This document shows positions 1-8,579 of a stretch of DNA of 64,000 nucleotides, in pieces. A program made the translations under genes and the position numbers. The stretch comes from Acrocarpospora phusangensis (GTDB lineage Bacteria; Actinomycetota; Actinomycetes; Streptosporangiales; Streptosporangiaceae), in assembly GCF_016862995.1 (NCBI RefSeq), contig NZ_BOOA01000013.1:62001-126000 (forward strand), given 5' to 3'. Under the pieces are notes generated by a model. That model did no database searches, was not told the origin of the DNA, and was given only the letters and a program-made list of their open reading frames with translations. The stretch's first letter is position 1. Each line of letters starts with the position of its first letter.

Positions 1-1
1 G

Positions 2-2554
2 GTCGGCAGGGCGGGGCACGGCCACGACACGATCGAGCTGTCCCAGCTGGGCACCCGCTACCCGGGCACCCAGCCGTCCATCTGGAGCGTCGGCGCCCGC
101 AACGCCTCCTTCACCGGCCGCAACATCGCCCTGGAGACGCTCCGCAACCAGCTGCTGGGCAGCAGCCAGGCCGTGGTCCTCCCCCAGGCCCTGTACGGCA
201 TGGGCGGCGTCGGCAAGACCCAGGTCGCCCTGGAGTACGCGCACCGCTTCGCGGCCGACTACGACCTGGTCTGGTGGATCCCGGCCGAGCAGCCCGACCT
301 GATCAACCCGATGCTGGCGGAGCTGGCCAGGCGGATCGGCCTGCCGGTCAGCGACAGCGTGGTGGAGGGCGCGCTGGCGGCCAGGGAGGCGCTGCGGCGG
401 GGCGAGCCGCACGCCCGCTGGCTGCTGATCTTCGACAACGCGGGCGACCCGGAGGAGCTCAAGCCGTTCCTGCCGGGCGGCACCGGCCACGTGATCGTGA
501 CCTCCCGGATCCAGACCTGGTCGAACATCGCGGCGCCGCTGGAAGTGGACGTGTTCAGCCAGCAGGAGAGCGTGGAGCACCTGCTCCGCCGGGTGCCCCG
601 GCTGGCCCCCGCGGACGCGCTGAGCGTGGCCGAGGAGCTCGGCTTCCTGCCGCTGGCGGTGGAGCAGGCGGCGGCCTGGCTGAGCGAGACCGGTCTTTCG
701 GCCGCCGAATACGTGACCCAGCTGCAGAAGCAGGCTCCCAGGATCCTGGCCATGAACCGGCCGACGGACTACGAGAACTCGGTCGCGGCCACCTGGAACG
801 TCTCGCTGGAGCAGCTGCGCAGCAGGTCGCCCGCGGCCGAGCGCATGCTCCAGCTCTGCGCGTACTTCTCCCCCGACCCGATCTCGCTGTCGCTGATCTA
901 CAGCGACGACATGATGCGGGCGCTGCTGCCGTACGACGACTCGCTGCGCGGCGAGAAGCTGGTGCTGGGGCGGGTGATCCGGGAGATCAGCCGGTTCGCG
1001 CTGGCGAAGATCGACCAGGGCAGCAAGACCATCCAGGTGCACCGCCTGGTGCAGACGGTCATCCGGGACCAGATGTCCTCCGACGACATCGAGACCATCT
1101 CCCACCAGGTCCACCACATCCTGGTGGCGGCCCGCCCGCAGACCGGCGAGGTGGACGACCCGGAGAACTGGCAGCAGTACGACCTGATCTGGCCGCACCT
1201 GCTGCCCTCCGACGCGGAGAAGTGCGTGGAGGAGGAGACCAGGCAGCTGCTCACCGAGCGGGTCCGCTACTGGTGGAAGCGCGGCGAGTACGACAGCGCC
1301 CTCCAGCTGGGCCAGCGCCTGGCCGACTACTGGGAGGAGAAGTTCGGGCAGTTGGAGCGGCAGCGGCTGCACATGCTGTTCAACATCGCCAACGTGCTCC
1401 GCTCCCAGGGCAACTTCGCGGAGGCGCGCAAGCTGGACGAGTGGGTGCTGGCCCAGCAGAGCAAGACGCTGAAGGAGAACCACCCGCACACGCTGATGAC
1501 GACCGGCGGCCTGGCGGCCGACCTGCGGGCGCTCGGCGAGTTCGCCCGCGCGCTGGAGATGGACCGCAACAACCACGAGCAGTGGAAGGAGACCTACGGC
1601 GAGGACTACCCGCGCACCCTCAACTCGGCCAACAACCTGGCCGTGTCCTACCGGCTGGTGGGCGACTGGCGCAGCGCCAAGGAGCTGGACGAGGACACCC
1701 TGCAGCGCATGGGCGAGGTGTTCGGCCCGGGGCACCCGTACACGCTGAGCACGGCGCAGAACCTGGCCAGGGACATGCGCGAGGCGGGCGAGTTCGCGGC
1801 GTCGGTGGAGCTGCTCAACCGGACCCTGACGGGCTACAGCATGCTCCAGTTCGACGACTACCCGGACGCGCTGCGGGCCGCCAAGAGCATCGCGGTCTCG
1901 CTGCGGCGGGCCGGCGAGCGGCAGGAGGCGCTGAAGCGGGCCCAGGACACCCACGACCACTACCAGCGGCTGTTCCCGTTCCACCCGGAGTCCAGCGCGG
2001 CGGCGCTGGAGCTGGCCTGCTGCCTGTCGGCGGTGGACGACAAGGAGAGCGCGCGGGACCTGGCGGCGTCGGTGTTCGACGGCTACCGGGAGCGGCTGGG
2101 CGACCAGCACCCCTACACGCTGGTGGCGGCCAACAACCTGATGACCTACCGGCGGGGCACGGGCGACCTGGCGGGGGCGCTGCGGCTGGGCCAGGAGACG
2201 CTGGCGTCGATGCGGGCGCGGCTGGGCGACCAGCACCCGTTCACGCTGTCGTGCACGATCAACGTGGCCAACTGCGCGGCGGACGCCGGCGACCACGAGA
2301 CCGCGGAGAAGCTGGAGCGGCAGGCGCTCACGAGCCTGCTCACCACGCTCGGCCGGGACCATCCGGACACGCTGGCGTGCCAGGCCAACTACGCCATCAC
2401 GCTGCGCGCCCTCGGGCAGACCACGCAGTCGGCGCAGGTGCACAAGGAGGCGCTGGCGGCGGTCGGCGCGCGGCTCGGCGAGCACCACCCCAGCAGCCTG
2501 GCGCTGCGGGAGTGGCGCCGGGTCAACCGGGACCTCGAACCGCAGCCGATCTGA
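2..2554 (+). CDS. NB-ARC/TPR (STAND) protein, FxSxx-COOH-system type, 5' truncated by window
   Basis: The reading frame is open from base 2, so the true start lies before the window; an in-window start at 173 would cut away conserved sequence. The visible N-terminus carries a W-S-V-x-x-R-N-x-x-F-T-G-R type stretch, then a P-loop GMGGVGKT (about 200-223) and an LLIFDNA Walker B. This is the NB-ARC ATPase layout of STAND proteins. From about 1300 to 2550 there are at least eight 42-residue TPR-like repeats, several with the H-P-x-T-L signature. The family is seen beside FxSxx-COOH peptide maturation genes, but no peptide or radical SAM partner is in view, so the pathway is inference. Its 3' end overlaps the opposite hydrolase by 32 bp. 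Confidence 0.85.
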   Translation, partial: VGRAGHGHDTIELSQLGTRYPGTQPSIWSVGARNASFTGRNIALETLRNQLLGSSQAVVLPQALYGMGGVGKTQVALEYAHRFAADYDLVWWIPAEQPDLINPMLAELARRIGLPVSDSVVEGALAAREALRRGEPHARWLLIFDNAGDPEELKPFLPGGTGHVIVTSRIQTWSNIAAPLEVDVFSQQESVEHLLRRVPRLAPADALSVAEELGFLPLAVEQAAAWLSETGLSAAEYVTQLQKQAPRILAMNRPTDYENSVAATWNVSLEQLRSRSPAAERMLQLCAYFSPDPISLSLIYSDDMMRALLPYDDSLRGEKLVLGRVIREISRFALAKIDQGSKTIQVHRLVQTVIRDQMSSDDIETISHQVHHILVAARPQTGEVDDPENWQQYDLIWPHLLPSDAEKCVEEETRQLLTERVRYWWKRGEYDSALQLGQRLADYWEEKFGQLERQRLHMLFNIANVLRSQGNFAEARKLDEWVLAQQSKTLKENHPHTLMTTGGLAADLRALGEFARALEMDRNNHEQWKETYGEDYPRTLNSANNLAVSYRLVGDWRSAKELDEDTLQRMGEVFGPGHPYTLSTAQNLARDMREAGEFAASVELLNRTLTGYSMLQFDDYPDALRAAKSIAVSLRRAGERQEALKRAQDTHDHYQRLFPFHPESSAAALELACCLSAVDDKESARDLAASVFDGYRERLGDQHPYTLVAANNLMTYRRGTGDLAGALRLGQETLASMRARLGDQHPFTLSCTINVANCAADAGDHETAEKLERQALTSLLTTLGRDHPDTLACQANYAITLRALGQTTQSAQVHKEALAAVGARLGEHHPSSLALREWRRVNRDLEPQPI

Positions 2555-3428
2555 CCTCGCCGCCGCCGCGGACCAGCCAGGCCAGCACCCGGGGCAGCAC
2601 CTCCAGGGCGCCGAAGTGGGCCGCCCCGCGCTGGATCCACACGTCCGCGTGCGCGATCTGCTGGGCCAGCCAGTACGCGTGCCCGACCGGCGAGTACACG
2701 TCGTTCTCGCCGTGCCAGATGAGGGTGGGCGCCTGGATGGCGGACACCTCGAAGCCCCAGCCGATGGAGAAGGCCACCACGTCGTCCACCCAGCCGTCCA
2801 CGGAGTCGCGCAGCCCCTCGGCGAAGTTGCGCTCCAGCATGCGGCGGATGCCGTTGTCGCCGACGACCCGCCGGTCGGACTCGGGCACCTGCTCGTAGAT
2901 GCCGCGGACCTTGCTGTTCGGGTCGGCGCGGATCTCCCTGGCGGCCGCGCGGAGCCGGGGCGCGATGGCCCGGTGCCCGCCGCGCGCCTCGGTGTAGGCC
3001 ATCACGTTGGCGTCGATCATGCCGGCGAACCAGTCGAGCCCGTCGGCGGTCCGCGGCGCCAGGCCGACCAGCGCCGCGGCCCTGGTCACCCGGTCGGGCA
3101 GCAGGGCCGCGCAGGCGAGCGCGTGCGGCGCGCCGCCCGACCTGCCGACGACCGCGAAGCGGCCCAGGCCGAGCGCGTCGGCGATGGTGGCCACGTCGGC
3201 GGCCACGTCGCCGACGGTCCGGTTGAGCCGCCGGGTGGACCCCCCGTAGCCGGGCCGGTCGAAGCTGATCAGCCGGATGCCCCGCATGTGCAGCGACTTC
3301 TCGCGCGGCCTGGGCTGGAACCTGCCGCCAGGGGTCCCGTGCAGCAGGAAGACGGGCCTGCCGTCCGGCTTCCCCCACACCTCGACCGCGACGTTCCGGC
3401 CGTCTGGAGTGACGATGATCCTCGTCAA
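2523..3428 (-). CDS. alpha/beta hydrolase
   Basis: About 301 residues with the alpha/beta-hydrolase fold signature: oxyanion region LLHGTPGG, a nucleophile elbow GRSGG (Ser about 97), an acid in HGENDVY and a C-terminal His in GAAHFGA. The substrate cannot be read from sequence; epoxide-hydrolase, haloperoxidase-like and esterase relatives share this layout. I chose the TTG at 3428 because GGGGAGG sits six bases before it. A GTG five codons upstream would place that Shine-Dalgarno inside the gene. The gene is tail-to-tail with the NB-ARC gene. An inverted repeat at 3458-3473 lies just upstream and may be an operator. Confidence 0.85.
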   Translation of the reverse strand: MTRIIVTPDGRNVAVEVWGKPDGRPVFLLHGTPGGRFQPRPREKSLHMRGIRLISFDRPGYGGSTRRLNRTVGDVAADVATIADALGLGRFAVVGRSGGAPHALACAALLPDRVTRAAALVGLAPRTADGLDWFAGMIDANVMAYTEARGGHRAIAPRLRAAAREIRADPNSKVRGIYEQVPESDRRVVGDNGIRRMLERNFAEGLRDSVDGWVDDVVAFSIGWGFEVSAIQAPTLIWHGENDVYSPVGHAYWLAQQIAHADVWIQRGAAHFGALEVLPRVLAWLVRGGGEVRSAAVRGPG

Positions 3429-3457
3429 CAGAAGCCTCCCCACGACTCCACCCGTTA

Positions 3458-3473
3458 ATTGAGGTTTCTCAAT
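3458..3473. promoter_or_regulatory. inverted repeat upstream of the hydrolase gene
   Basis: ATTGAG-GTTT-CTCAAT is a perfect 6+6 palindrome in an AT-rich pocket, 30 bp before the hydrolase start. It could bind a dimeric repressor; no regulator gene is adjacent. Confidence 0.35.
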
Positions 3474-3637
3474 ATTTCCCCGCGATGTCCATACCGGGAA
3501 TCCGTGGGAGTTCCGGGTTCCGTACGTCGCCGACCATGCGGACGACCGAAATGAGCGGGCCGGGATGGACGGACGGGCGTGTGTTCACGAAGCTGTTCAC
3601 GAGGCGGCGGTGATTTCCGAGAACGCGGGGAGGTCGG

Positions 3638-4501
3638 GTGCGGTTCTGGATGCCTCCGGGGCGGCTGGTCCGGGTTGCGGCGGGGTTGTCCCTGGCGGCG
3701 GCCGGCGTGCTCGTGGCGGGGGCGTTCGTGAACTCGCGGGCGGTCAGGGAGGTGGCCGCGCCGCGGGCGGAGCAGCTGCGGCGGGTGGAGGTCGCGGACC
3801 TGTCGCGGGGGAACGCGGCGCGGTGGGTGGTGGCCCAGGTGCGCGGGATCGTGGCGTGCGACCCGCCGATGTGCGCGGAGCTGACGGCGGCGGGGGTGCA
3901 TCCGGGCACGCTGCTGCCGCTGCGCGGCCCCCGCGACGAGGTCCTCAACGCGGACGTGGTGGTGGTGACCCCGGCGGTGCGGGCCATGTTCGGGGCCGGG
4001 CTGGACCCGGTGCTCGCGCCGGAGGCGCTGGCCAGGGTGGCGGAGATCGAGGTGCGGCGGGTCACGCCGGAGGGGGTTCGGCGGTTCGCCCGCGAGCTGG
4101 CGCGGGACGCGGCGGACCGGCGCCGGGCCGGGCGGGAACTGCTGGGGCATCCGCGTCTGGCGGCGGCGCCGGACGCGACCCGGCAGCTGGCGGCGGGCGA
4201 GGTGGACGCGCGGCTGCTGAGCGCGCTGGCGGCGGTCGCGGCCTCGCACCGGCTGTACGTGCGGGCGTTCGGGGACGCGGGCGCGGACCCGGGGGTGCCG
4301 CTGCGCGGCGTGGAGATCAGCACGATCGACGGGGACCAGCCGTCGGAGGAGAACATCTCCGGAATTCTGCGGTTCTTCGAGGCGCAGCAATCACAATTCC
4401 ATCCCATCGAGGTCAAACTGGCTCAGCCGAGTGACGCAGCGTCCACAATCCTGCGCATCCGGTATTCCGCCCCGAGCCCGACGGGCTCCCTCTCCTCCTG
4501 A
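3638..4501 (+). CDS. uncharacterised membrane-anchored protein in sortase operon
   Basis: 287 residues starting at a GTG preceded by GGGGAGG. Residues about 9-30 form one hydrophobic helix (signal anchor), followed by an Arg/Ala-rich extracytoplasmic domain with a close Cys pair in VACDPPMC. I recognise no family. The gene lies 21 bp before the DUF4397 gene and is probably cotranscribed with it and the class F sortase, which suggests a cell-envelope role. The C-terminal 30 residues are less GC-rich in codon choice (AAT, TCA, ATT) than the middle. It could be a partner or assembly factor of the surface protein, but that is inference only. Confidence 0.7.
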   Translation: MRFWMPPGRLVRVAAGLSLAAAGVLVAGAFVNSRAVREVAAPRAEQLRRVEVADLSRGNAARWVVAQVRGIVACDPPMCAELTAAGVHPGTLLPLRGPRDEVLNADVVVVTPAVRAMFGAGLDPVLAPEALARVAEIEVRRVTPEGVRRFARELARDAADRRRAGRELLGHPRLAAAPDATRQLAAGEVDARLLSALAAVAASHRLYVRAFGDAGADPGVPLRGVEISTIDGDQPSEENISGILRFFEAQQSQFHPIEVKLAQPSDAASTILRIRYSAPSPTGSLSS

Positions 4502-4522
4502 CCTCACGGAGCTGGCCCCCTC

Positions 4523-5416
4523 ATGACCTCACGCATCACCCTCTTATTCGCATTTTTCGTCGCATTGGCTGGTTTGGCCGTTCCGGCGTCCGCGGCGTCC
4601 GCCGTCGGCCACGTACGGCTCGCGCATCTGTCGCCCGACACCCCGGCCGTGGACGTCTACCTCTACCCGTTCGGCGGGGACGCGCCGAAGCTCGTGCTCA
4701 AGGCGGTGCCGTACGGGGGCGTGTCGCCGTACCAGAATCTGGGGGCGGGGCAGTACACGGTGGCGATGCGGCCGGCGGGGGCCGGGGCGGGGACGCCGCC
4801 GGTGCTGTCGGCGAACGTGCGGGTGGCGGGGGGCAACGCGTACACGGTGGCGGGCCTGGGGCCGTACCAGAGCATCCGGCTGCAGGTGCTGCCGGACTCG
4901 ATGGAGCTGCCGGCGGGCAAGGCGGGGCTGCGGGTGATCGCGGCGTCGCTGAAGGAGCGCACGCTGAAGGTGACGGCGGGCGGCGCGGTGTTCGAGGAGA
5001 GCCTGAAGTTCGCGGACACGCCGGACTACCGGCCGGTCGACGCCGCCGCCACCCAGAAGATCACGGTGGCCGCGGGCGAGGCGTCGGCCAGCGCGGACGT
5101 CGCGCTCGCGCCGGGCAGCACCAACACGGTCGTGGTCCTGGACGGCGAGGGCGGCCTGGACCTCCTGAGCCTGCGGGACGCGGCCGCCCCGGGCGTGACC
5201 CCGAAGGGGGCGGTCGACACGGGCCTCGGCGGCCTCGCGAGCGGAGACCAGGCCGACAGCCTCACGAGCGGGGACAAGGCCGACAGCCTCGCGAGCGGGA
5301 ACCGGTCCGGCGGCCTCACGGCGAGCGGTCCCGGTCTCGCGGCGGCGGTCGCGAGCGTGCTGGCCGGGATCACGCTGACGCTGTCGGTCGTGCTGCGCCG
5401 CCGCCGCGTGCGCTGA
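4523..5416 (+). CDS. DUF4397 domain surface protein with C-terminal membrane anchor
   Basis: 297 residues. A Sec signal peptide (residues 1-25, cleavage likely after ASA) is followed by a DUF4397 domain beginning VRLAHLSPDTPAVDVYLY, a beta-sandwich repeat found in secreted bacterial proteins. Then comes a short tandem repeat built on SG-[DN]-x-[AS]-[DG]-[SG]-L (about residues 238-262), a hydrophobic helix and a basic tail RRRRVR. This is the architecture of a sorted surface protein, yet I see no LPxTG-like motif before the helix. The class F sortase gene begins one base after its stop. Codon 8 is TTA, rare in such genomes, so translation may depend on the bldA-type leucine tRNA. Confidence 0.88.
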   Translation: MTSRITLLFAFFVALAGLAVPASAASAVGHVRLAHLSPDTPAVDVYLYPFGGDAPKLVLKAVPYGGVSPYQNLGAGQYTVAMRPAGAGAGTPPVLSANVRVAGGNAYTVAGLGPYQSIRLQVLPDSMELPAGKAGLRVIAASLKERTLKVTAGGAVFEESLKFADTPDYRPVDAAATQKITVAAGEASASADVALAPGSTNTVVVLDGEGGLDLLSLRDAAAPGVTPKGAVDTGLGGLASGDQADSLTSGDKADSLASGNRSGGLTASGPGLAAAVASVLAGITLTLSVVLRRRRVR

Positions 5417-5417
5417 C

Positions 5418-6086
5418 ATGCGGCGCGGCCCGGCCTGCGCCGCGCCGGCGGTGCGGCTGGCAGTGCGGCAGGCGGTGCCGCTGGTGGTGCGGCTGGGCGT
5501 GGCGCTGATGGCGGCGCTGATGGTGGTGCTCGCGGTGGCGGGGTGCGGGACGCCGCGTCCCGTCCCCGTGCCCACGCTCGCCACGCCGGTCCCCGGCTGG
5601 TCGGCGGTCCGGGGCCAGGCCGCGGTCGTCTCCCCGCCGGTACGGCACGCGGAACCGGTCGCCGTCTCCATCCCGGCGATCGGCGTCCGCAGCGCCCTGG
5701 AGCGCCTCCGCCTGGACGCGGCGGGCGTCATGGTCCCGCCGGTGGACGCCGCCGTGGCCGGCTGGTACGCGGCGGGCGTACGCCCAGGCGACCCGGGTCC
5801 GGCCGTGATCGCCGGTCACCTGGACAGCCGTACCGGGCCTGGGGTGTTCGCCCGGCTCGGCAGGCTCAAGCGCGGCGACGCCGTCCACGTGGAACTCGCG
5901 GACGGCCGCCGCGTCCGCTTCCTCGTGGACGACGTACGCGCCTACCCGAAGGCGGAGTTCCCGACCCACGCCGTCTACGGCCCCACGTTCGGCCCCCAGC
6001 TGCGGCTGATCACCTGCGGCGGCATGTTCGACCGCGGCCGGGGGCACTACCCGGACAACGTGATCGCTTTCGCCTCACCCGGATAG
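5418..6086 (+). CDS. class F sortase
   Basis: 222 residues. An N-terminal hydrophobic segment ends in VAVAGCGTP, a possible lipobox, so the enzyme is either a lipoprotein or signal-anchored. The sortase barrel follows, with catalytic His134 (AGHLDS), Cys200 (LITCGG) and Arg206 (FDRG), and the class F hallmark GHYPDNVIAF near the end. Class F sortases are the short actinobacterial transpeptidases whose substrates are mostly unknown. Immediate coupling to the DUF4397 gene makes that protein the obvious candidate client. Start ATG chosen one base after the preceding stop. Confidence 0.9.
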   Translation: MRRGPACAAPAVRLAVRQAVPLVVRLGVALMAALMVVLAVAGCGTPRPVPVPTLATPVPGWSAVRGQAAVVSPPVRHAEPVAVSIPAIGVRSALERLRLDAAGVMVPPVDAAVAGWYAAGVRPGDPGPAVIAGHLDSRTGPGVFARLGRLKRGDAVHVELADGRRVRFLVDDVRAYPKAEFPTHAVYGPTFGPQLRLITCGGMFDRGRGHYPDNVIAFASPG

Positions 6087-6119
6087 GCCGATCAGTCGCC
6101 GATCAGTCGCCGATCAGTC
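6087..6119. repeat. three tandem copies of an 11-bp unit
   Basis: The unit GCCGATCAGTC is repeated three times without mismatch across the junction of the convergent sortase and VOC genes; it includes the VOC stop codon. Copy number probably varies between strains by slippage. Confidence 0.85.
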
Positions 6120-6551
6120 GAGGCAGAACTCGTTGCCCTCGGGGTCGGCCATCACGATGTGCCCGGCGTCGAGCGGGGGCGCGGGCTCGTGGCGCGCGAG
6201 CCGGGTGGCGCCGTGACCGGCCAGCCGCTCGGCCTCCGCCTCCAGGGCCGCCATGCGCGCGTCGCCCTGGAGCCCGGGAGCGGCCCGCACGTCCAGGTGC
6301 ACCCGGTTCTTGGCCTGCTTGCCCTCCGGCACCCGCTGGAAGAACAGCCGCGGCCCCGCGCCGCCGGGGTCGAGCAGCGCCGAGGCGTCGTTGCGCCGCT
6401 CGGGCGGCACACCCATGGCGTCGAGGGCCTGATCCCACGACTCGAAGCCCGGCGGCGGATCCTGCAGCCGGTAGCCGAGCGCCTCGGCCCAGAACGCGGA
6501 CAGCTTGGCCGGGTCGGCGCAGTCGAAGGTGATCTGAACGTCACGAGTCAT
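6114..6551 (-). CDS. VOC (glyoxalase/bleomycin-resistance fold) family protein
   Basis: 145 residues with paired beta-alpha-beta-beta-beta modules. It opens with ITFDCADPAKLSAFWAEALG and ends with VMADPEGNEFCLD, the usual start and finish of single-domain VOC proteins. A metal-binding His is plausible in NRVHLDV and a Glu in GNEFC. The reaction is unknown; such proteins act as dioxygenases, lyases or antibiotic-binding proteins. Its final codons lie in a triplicated 11-bp repeat. Confidence 0.85.
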   Translation of the reverse strand: MTRDVQITFDCADPAKLSAFWAEALGYRLQDPPPGFESWDQALDAMGVPPERRNDASALLDPGGAGPRLFFQRVPEGKQAKNRVHLDVRAAPGLQGDARMAALEAEAERLAGHGATRLARHEPAPPLDAGHIVMADPEGNEFCLD

Positions 6552-6648
6552 CTCAGCTCGCCTCCCGCGGAATATCGGTCTGGTCGGTCATGGGCCCAGC
6601 CTCTCCCCTGTAGCGGTCAGGATCGGTCCTGTTCCGTACGGCGACGCG

Positions 6649-8544
6649 TCACAACCGCCACGTGCGCACAGTCCCGTCCCGGCTGCCGGCCACCACCAGC
6701 GGCAGCCCGTCCACCTCGGTGACGGCCACCGAGGTCACCCAGCCGTCCGGACCGGTCAGCGGCCCGCCGACCGGGCGGCCCGAGGTCAGGTCCCAGACCC
6801 GGACCGTCCCGTCCCAGCTGCCCGTGACCGCCACGGGCCGCCCGTCCAGCACGGTCGTGACGACGGCGCTGATCCGGTCCGTGTGCCCCGCGTACGCCTT
6901 CCCTAACTGGGCCCCCGTTTCGAGGTCGAGCACCCGCAGCGTGTTGTCCTGGGCCCCGGACACCACCACCGGACGCCCGGCCGCGTACGCGAGCGCCAGC
7001 CGGGTCCCGGGAGCCGGGAACGGGCGGCCCACCGGCTCCCCCGTGGCCGCGTCCCAGCGGTGCACGGTGCCGTCCAGGGCGGCCGCGACGATCTCCTGCC
7101 GGCCGCCGAGCACGGCCGTGGCGACGTCGGACGCGCCGCCGCCGAGCGCCAGCAGCGCCTTGCCGCCGGCCAGGTCGGTCACGTGCACGGCGCGATGCCC
7201 GGCGGCGACCAGGACGGGGCGGCCGTCCACGCGGGCGGTGGCCAGGGCGACCACGTCGCCGCTCGCCCCGCCGTACGCCAGCTCGCTGCCGGTGGCCAGG
7301 TCGGAGAGCCAGACGCCCTTGCCGTACCCGCCGCAGACGAGGACCTGGCGGCCGGCCAGGTCGCCGAGGGCGAGCGAGGAGATGGCCAGCGCGTCCACGC
7401 GGCGGGCGGGGCCGACCGCCGCGCCGGTGCGCACGTCGGAGACCAGGACGGTGCCGTCCCTGCCCGCGGAGACGACCACCGGGCGGTCCCCGAGGGTGGC
7501 GGGGACGAGCGAGAGGACCTCGCCGGTGTGGCCCGCGAACGGCGTGCCCAGCGGCTCGCCGAAGCCGGGGCCCGCGGTGGCCAGGCTCATCGGAGCGGCC
7601 ACGGCCGGGACGGGAGCCGGTGCGCGCGGCCAGAGCGGGACGGCGACCGCCACCCCGGCCGCGGCCAGGGCGACCGCGGCGAGCGTGCCGAGCGCCCAGC
7701 GGGGCACGGGCCCGGCCCGCGGCGGCTCGGCCTCGTCCGCCAGGTGCACGAGCGTCATCAGCAGCTGGGCGGCGCTGGGCCGGGCGGCGGGGTCCTTGGC
7801 CAGGCAGTCGCTCAGCACGCCGCGCAGCCGTACGGGCACCCCGGTCAGGTCGGGTTCGCGGCGCATGATGCGGTTCATCACGGCCGGGATGGAGTCGTCG
7901 CCGAAGGCGGGCCGGCCGGTGGCGGCGAAGCTGATGGTGACCGCCCAGCTGAAGACGTCCGTGGACGGCCCGGGGCGGCGGCCGGCGAGCTGCTCCGGCG
8001 ACATGTACGCGGGGCTGCCCTGCACCCGGCCCGCCTCGGTCCCGGCCGCGTCCACGAGCTGCGCGATGCCGAAGTCGATGACCCGGGGGCCGTCCGCGCC
8101 GAGCAGGACGTTGGCGGGCTTGAAGTCGCGGTGCACGATCCCGGCGCGGTGCACGGCGGCCAGCGCGGCGGCGGTGCCGACCGCCAGCCGGTCCAGCGCG
8201 CCCGCGTCGCGCGGGCCCTCCCGGCGCACGAGCGCGTCCAGGGACTCCCCCGCCACGTACTCGCTCACGATGTACGGCCGGTCGTGGGTGACGTCCGCGT
8301 CGATCACCCGGGCGGTGCAGAACTCGGCCACCCGCCGGGCCGCGGCCACCTCGTTGAAGAAACGGCGTTCCGCGTCGGCGCGGCCGAGGAAACGCGCGTG
8401 CAGGACTTTCACCGCGACCGGGTCGCCGGCGGCCGTCTCGCCGTGGAAGACCGTGCCCTGGCCGCCTTCCCCGATGACCCCGGTGAGCCGGTATCCGCCC
8501 AGCTGTTCGGGGTCGCCCGGCCGCAGCGGGCGGGGCAGCGGCAT
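6649..8544 (-). CDS. Ser/Thr protein kinase with transmembrane segment and WD40-like repeats
   Basis: 631 residues from an ATG preceded by GGAGG. Residues about 10-270 are a Hanks-type kinase: glycine loop GEGGQG, VAVKVLHA lysine, catalytic loop HRDFKPANV, DFG and a SPAYMSPEQL activation segment. A single helix (ALGTLAAVALAAAGVAVAVPL) follows, then about 300 residues of repeats ending GRDGTVxxxD/W, a WD40-type propeller probably exposed outside the membrane as sensor. Kinase plus WD40 is known in actinomycetes; targets are not inferable. The right end of a tnpB element lies only about 35 bp upstream, so the native promoter may have been replaced or displaced. Confidence 0.92.
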   Translation of the reverse strand: MPLPRPLRPGDPEQLGGYRLTGVIGEGGQGTVFHGETAAGDPVAVKVLHARFLGRADAERRFFNEVAAARRVAEFCTARVIDADVTHDRPYIVSEYVAGESLDALVRREGPRDAGALDRLAVGTAAALAAVHRAGIVHRDFKPANVLLGADGPRVIDFGIAQLVDAAGTEAGRVQGSPAYMSPEQLAGRRPGPSTDVFSWAVTISFAATGRPAFGDDSIPAVMNRIMRREPDLTGVPVRLRGVLSDCLAKDPAARPSAAQLLMTLVHLADEAEPPRAGPVPRWALGTLAAVALAAAGVAVAVPLWPRAPAPVPAVAAPMSLATAGPGFGEPLGTPFAGHTGEVLSLVPATLGDRPVVVSAGRDGTVLVSDVRTGAAVGPARRVDALAISSLALGDLAGRQVLVCGGYGKGVWLSDLATGSELAYGGASGDVVALATARVDGRPVLVAAGHRAVHVTDLAGGKALLALGGGASDVATAVLGGRQEIVAAALDGTVHRWDAATGEPVGRPFPAPGTRLALAYAAGRPVVVSGAQDNTLRVLDLETGAQLGKAYAGHTDRISAVVTTVLDGRPVAVTGSWDGTVRVWDLTSGRPVGGPLTGPDGWVTSVAVTEVDGLPLVVAGSRDGTVRTWRL

Positions 8545-8579
8545 GGGGACCTCCACGTGCGGCGACGAGACGACGATAG

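Noticed and set aside
2-2554. Complete FxSxx-COOH maturation system at the window edge
   Set aside because: Only the NB-ARC/TPR part is visible; no FxSxx precursor or radical SAM gene is within the window.
274-2898. Long alternate frame (874 codons) over the NB-ARC/TPR gene
   Set aside because: Composition is Arg/Ala/Gly/Pro-only, typical of a shifted frame; the NB-ARC frame explains the DNA.
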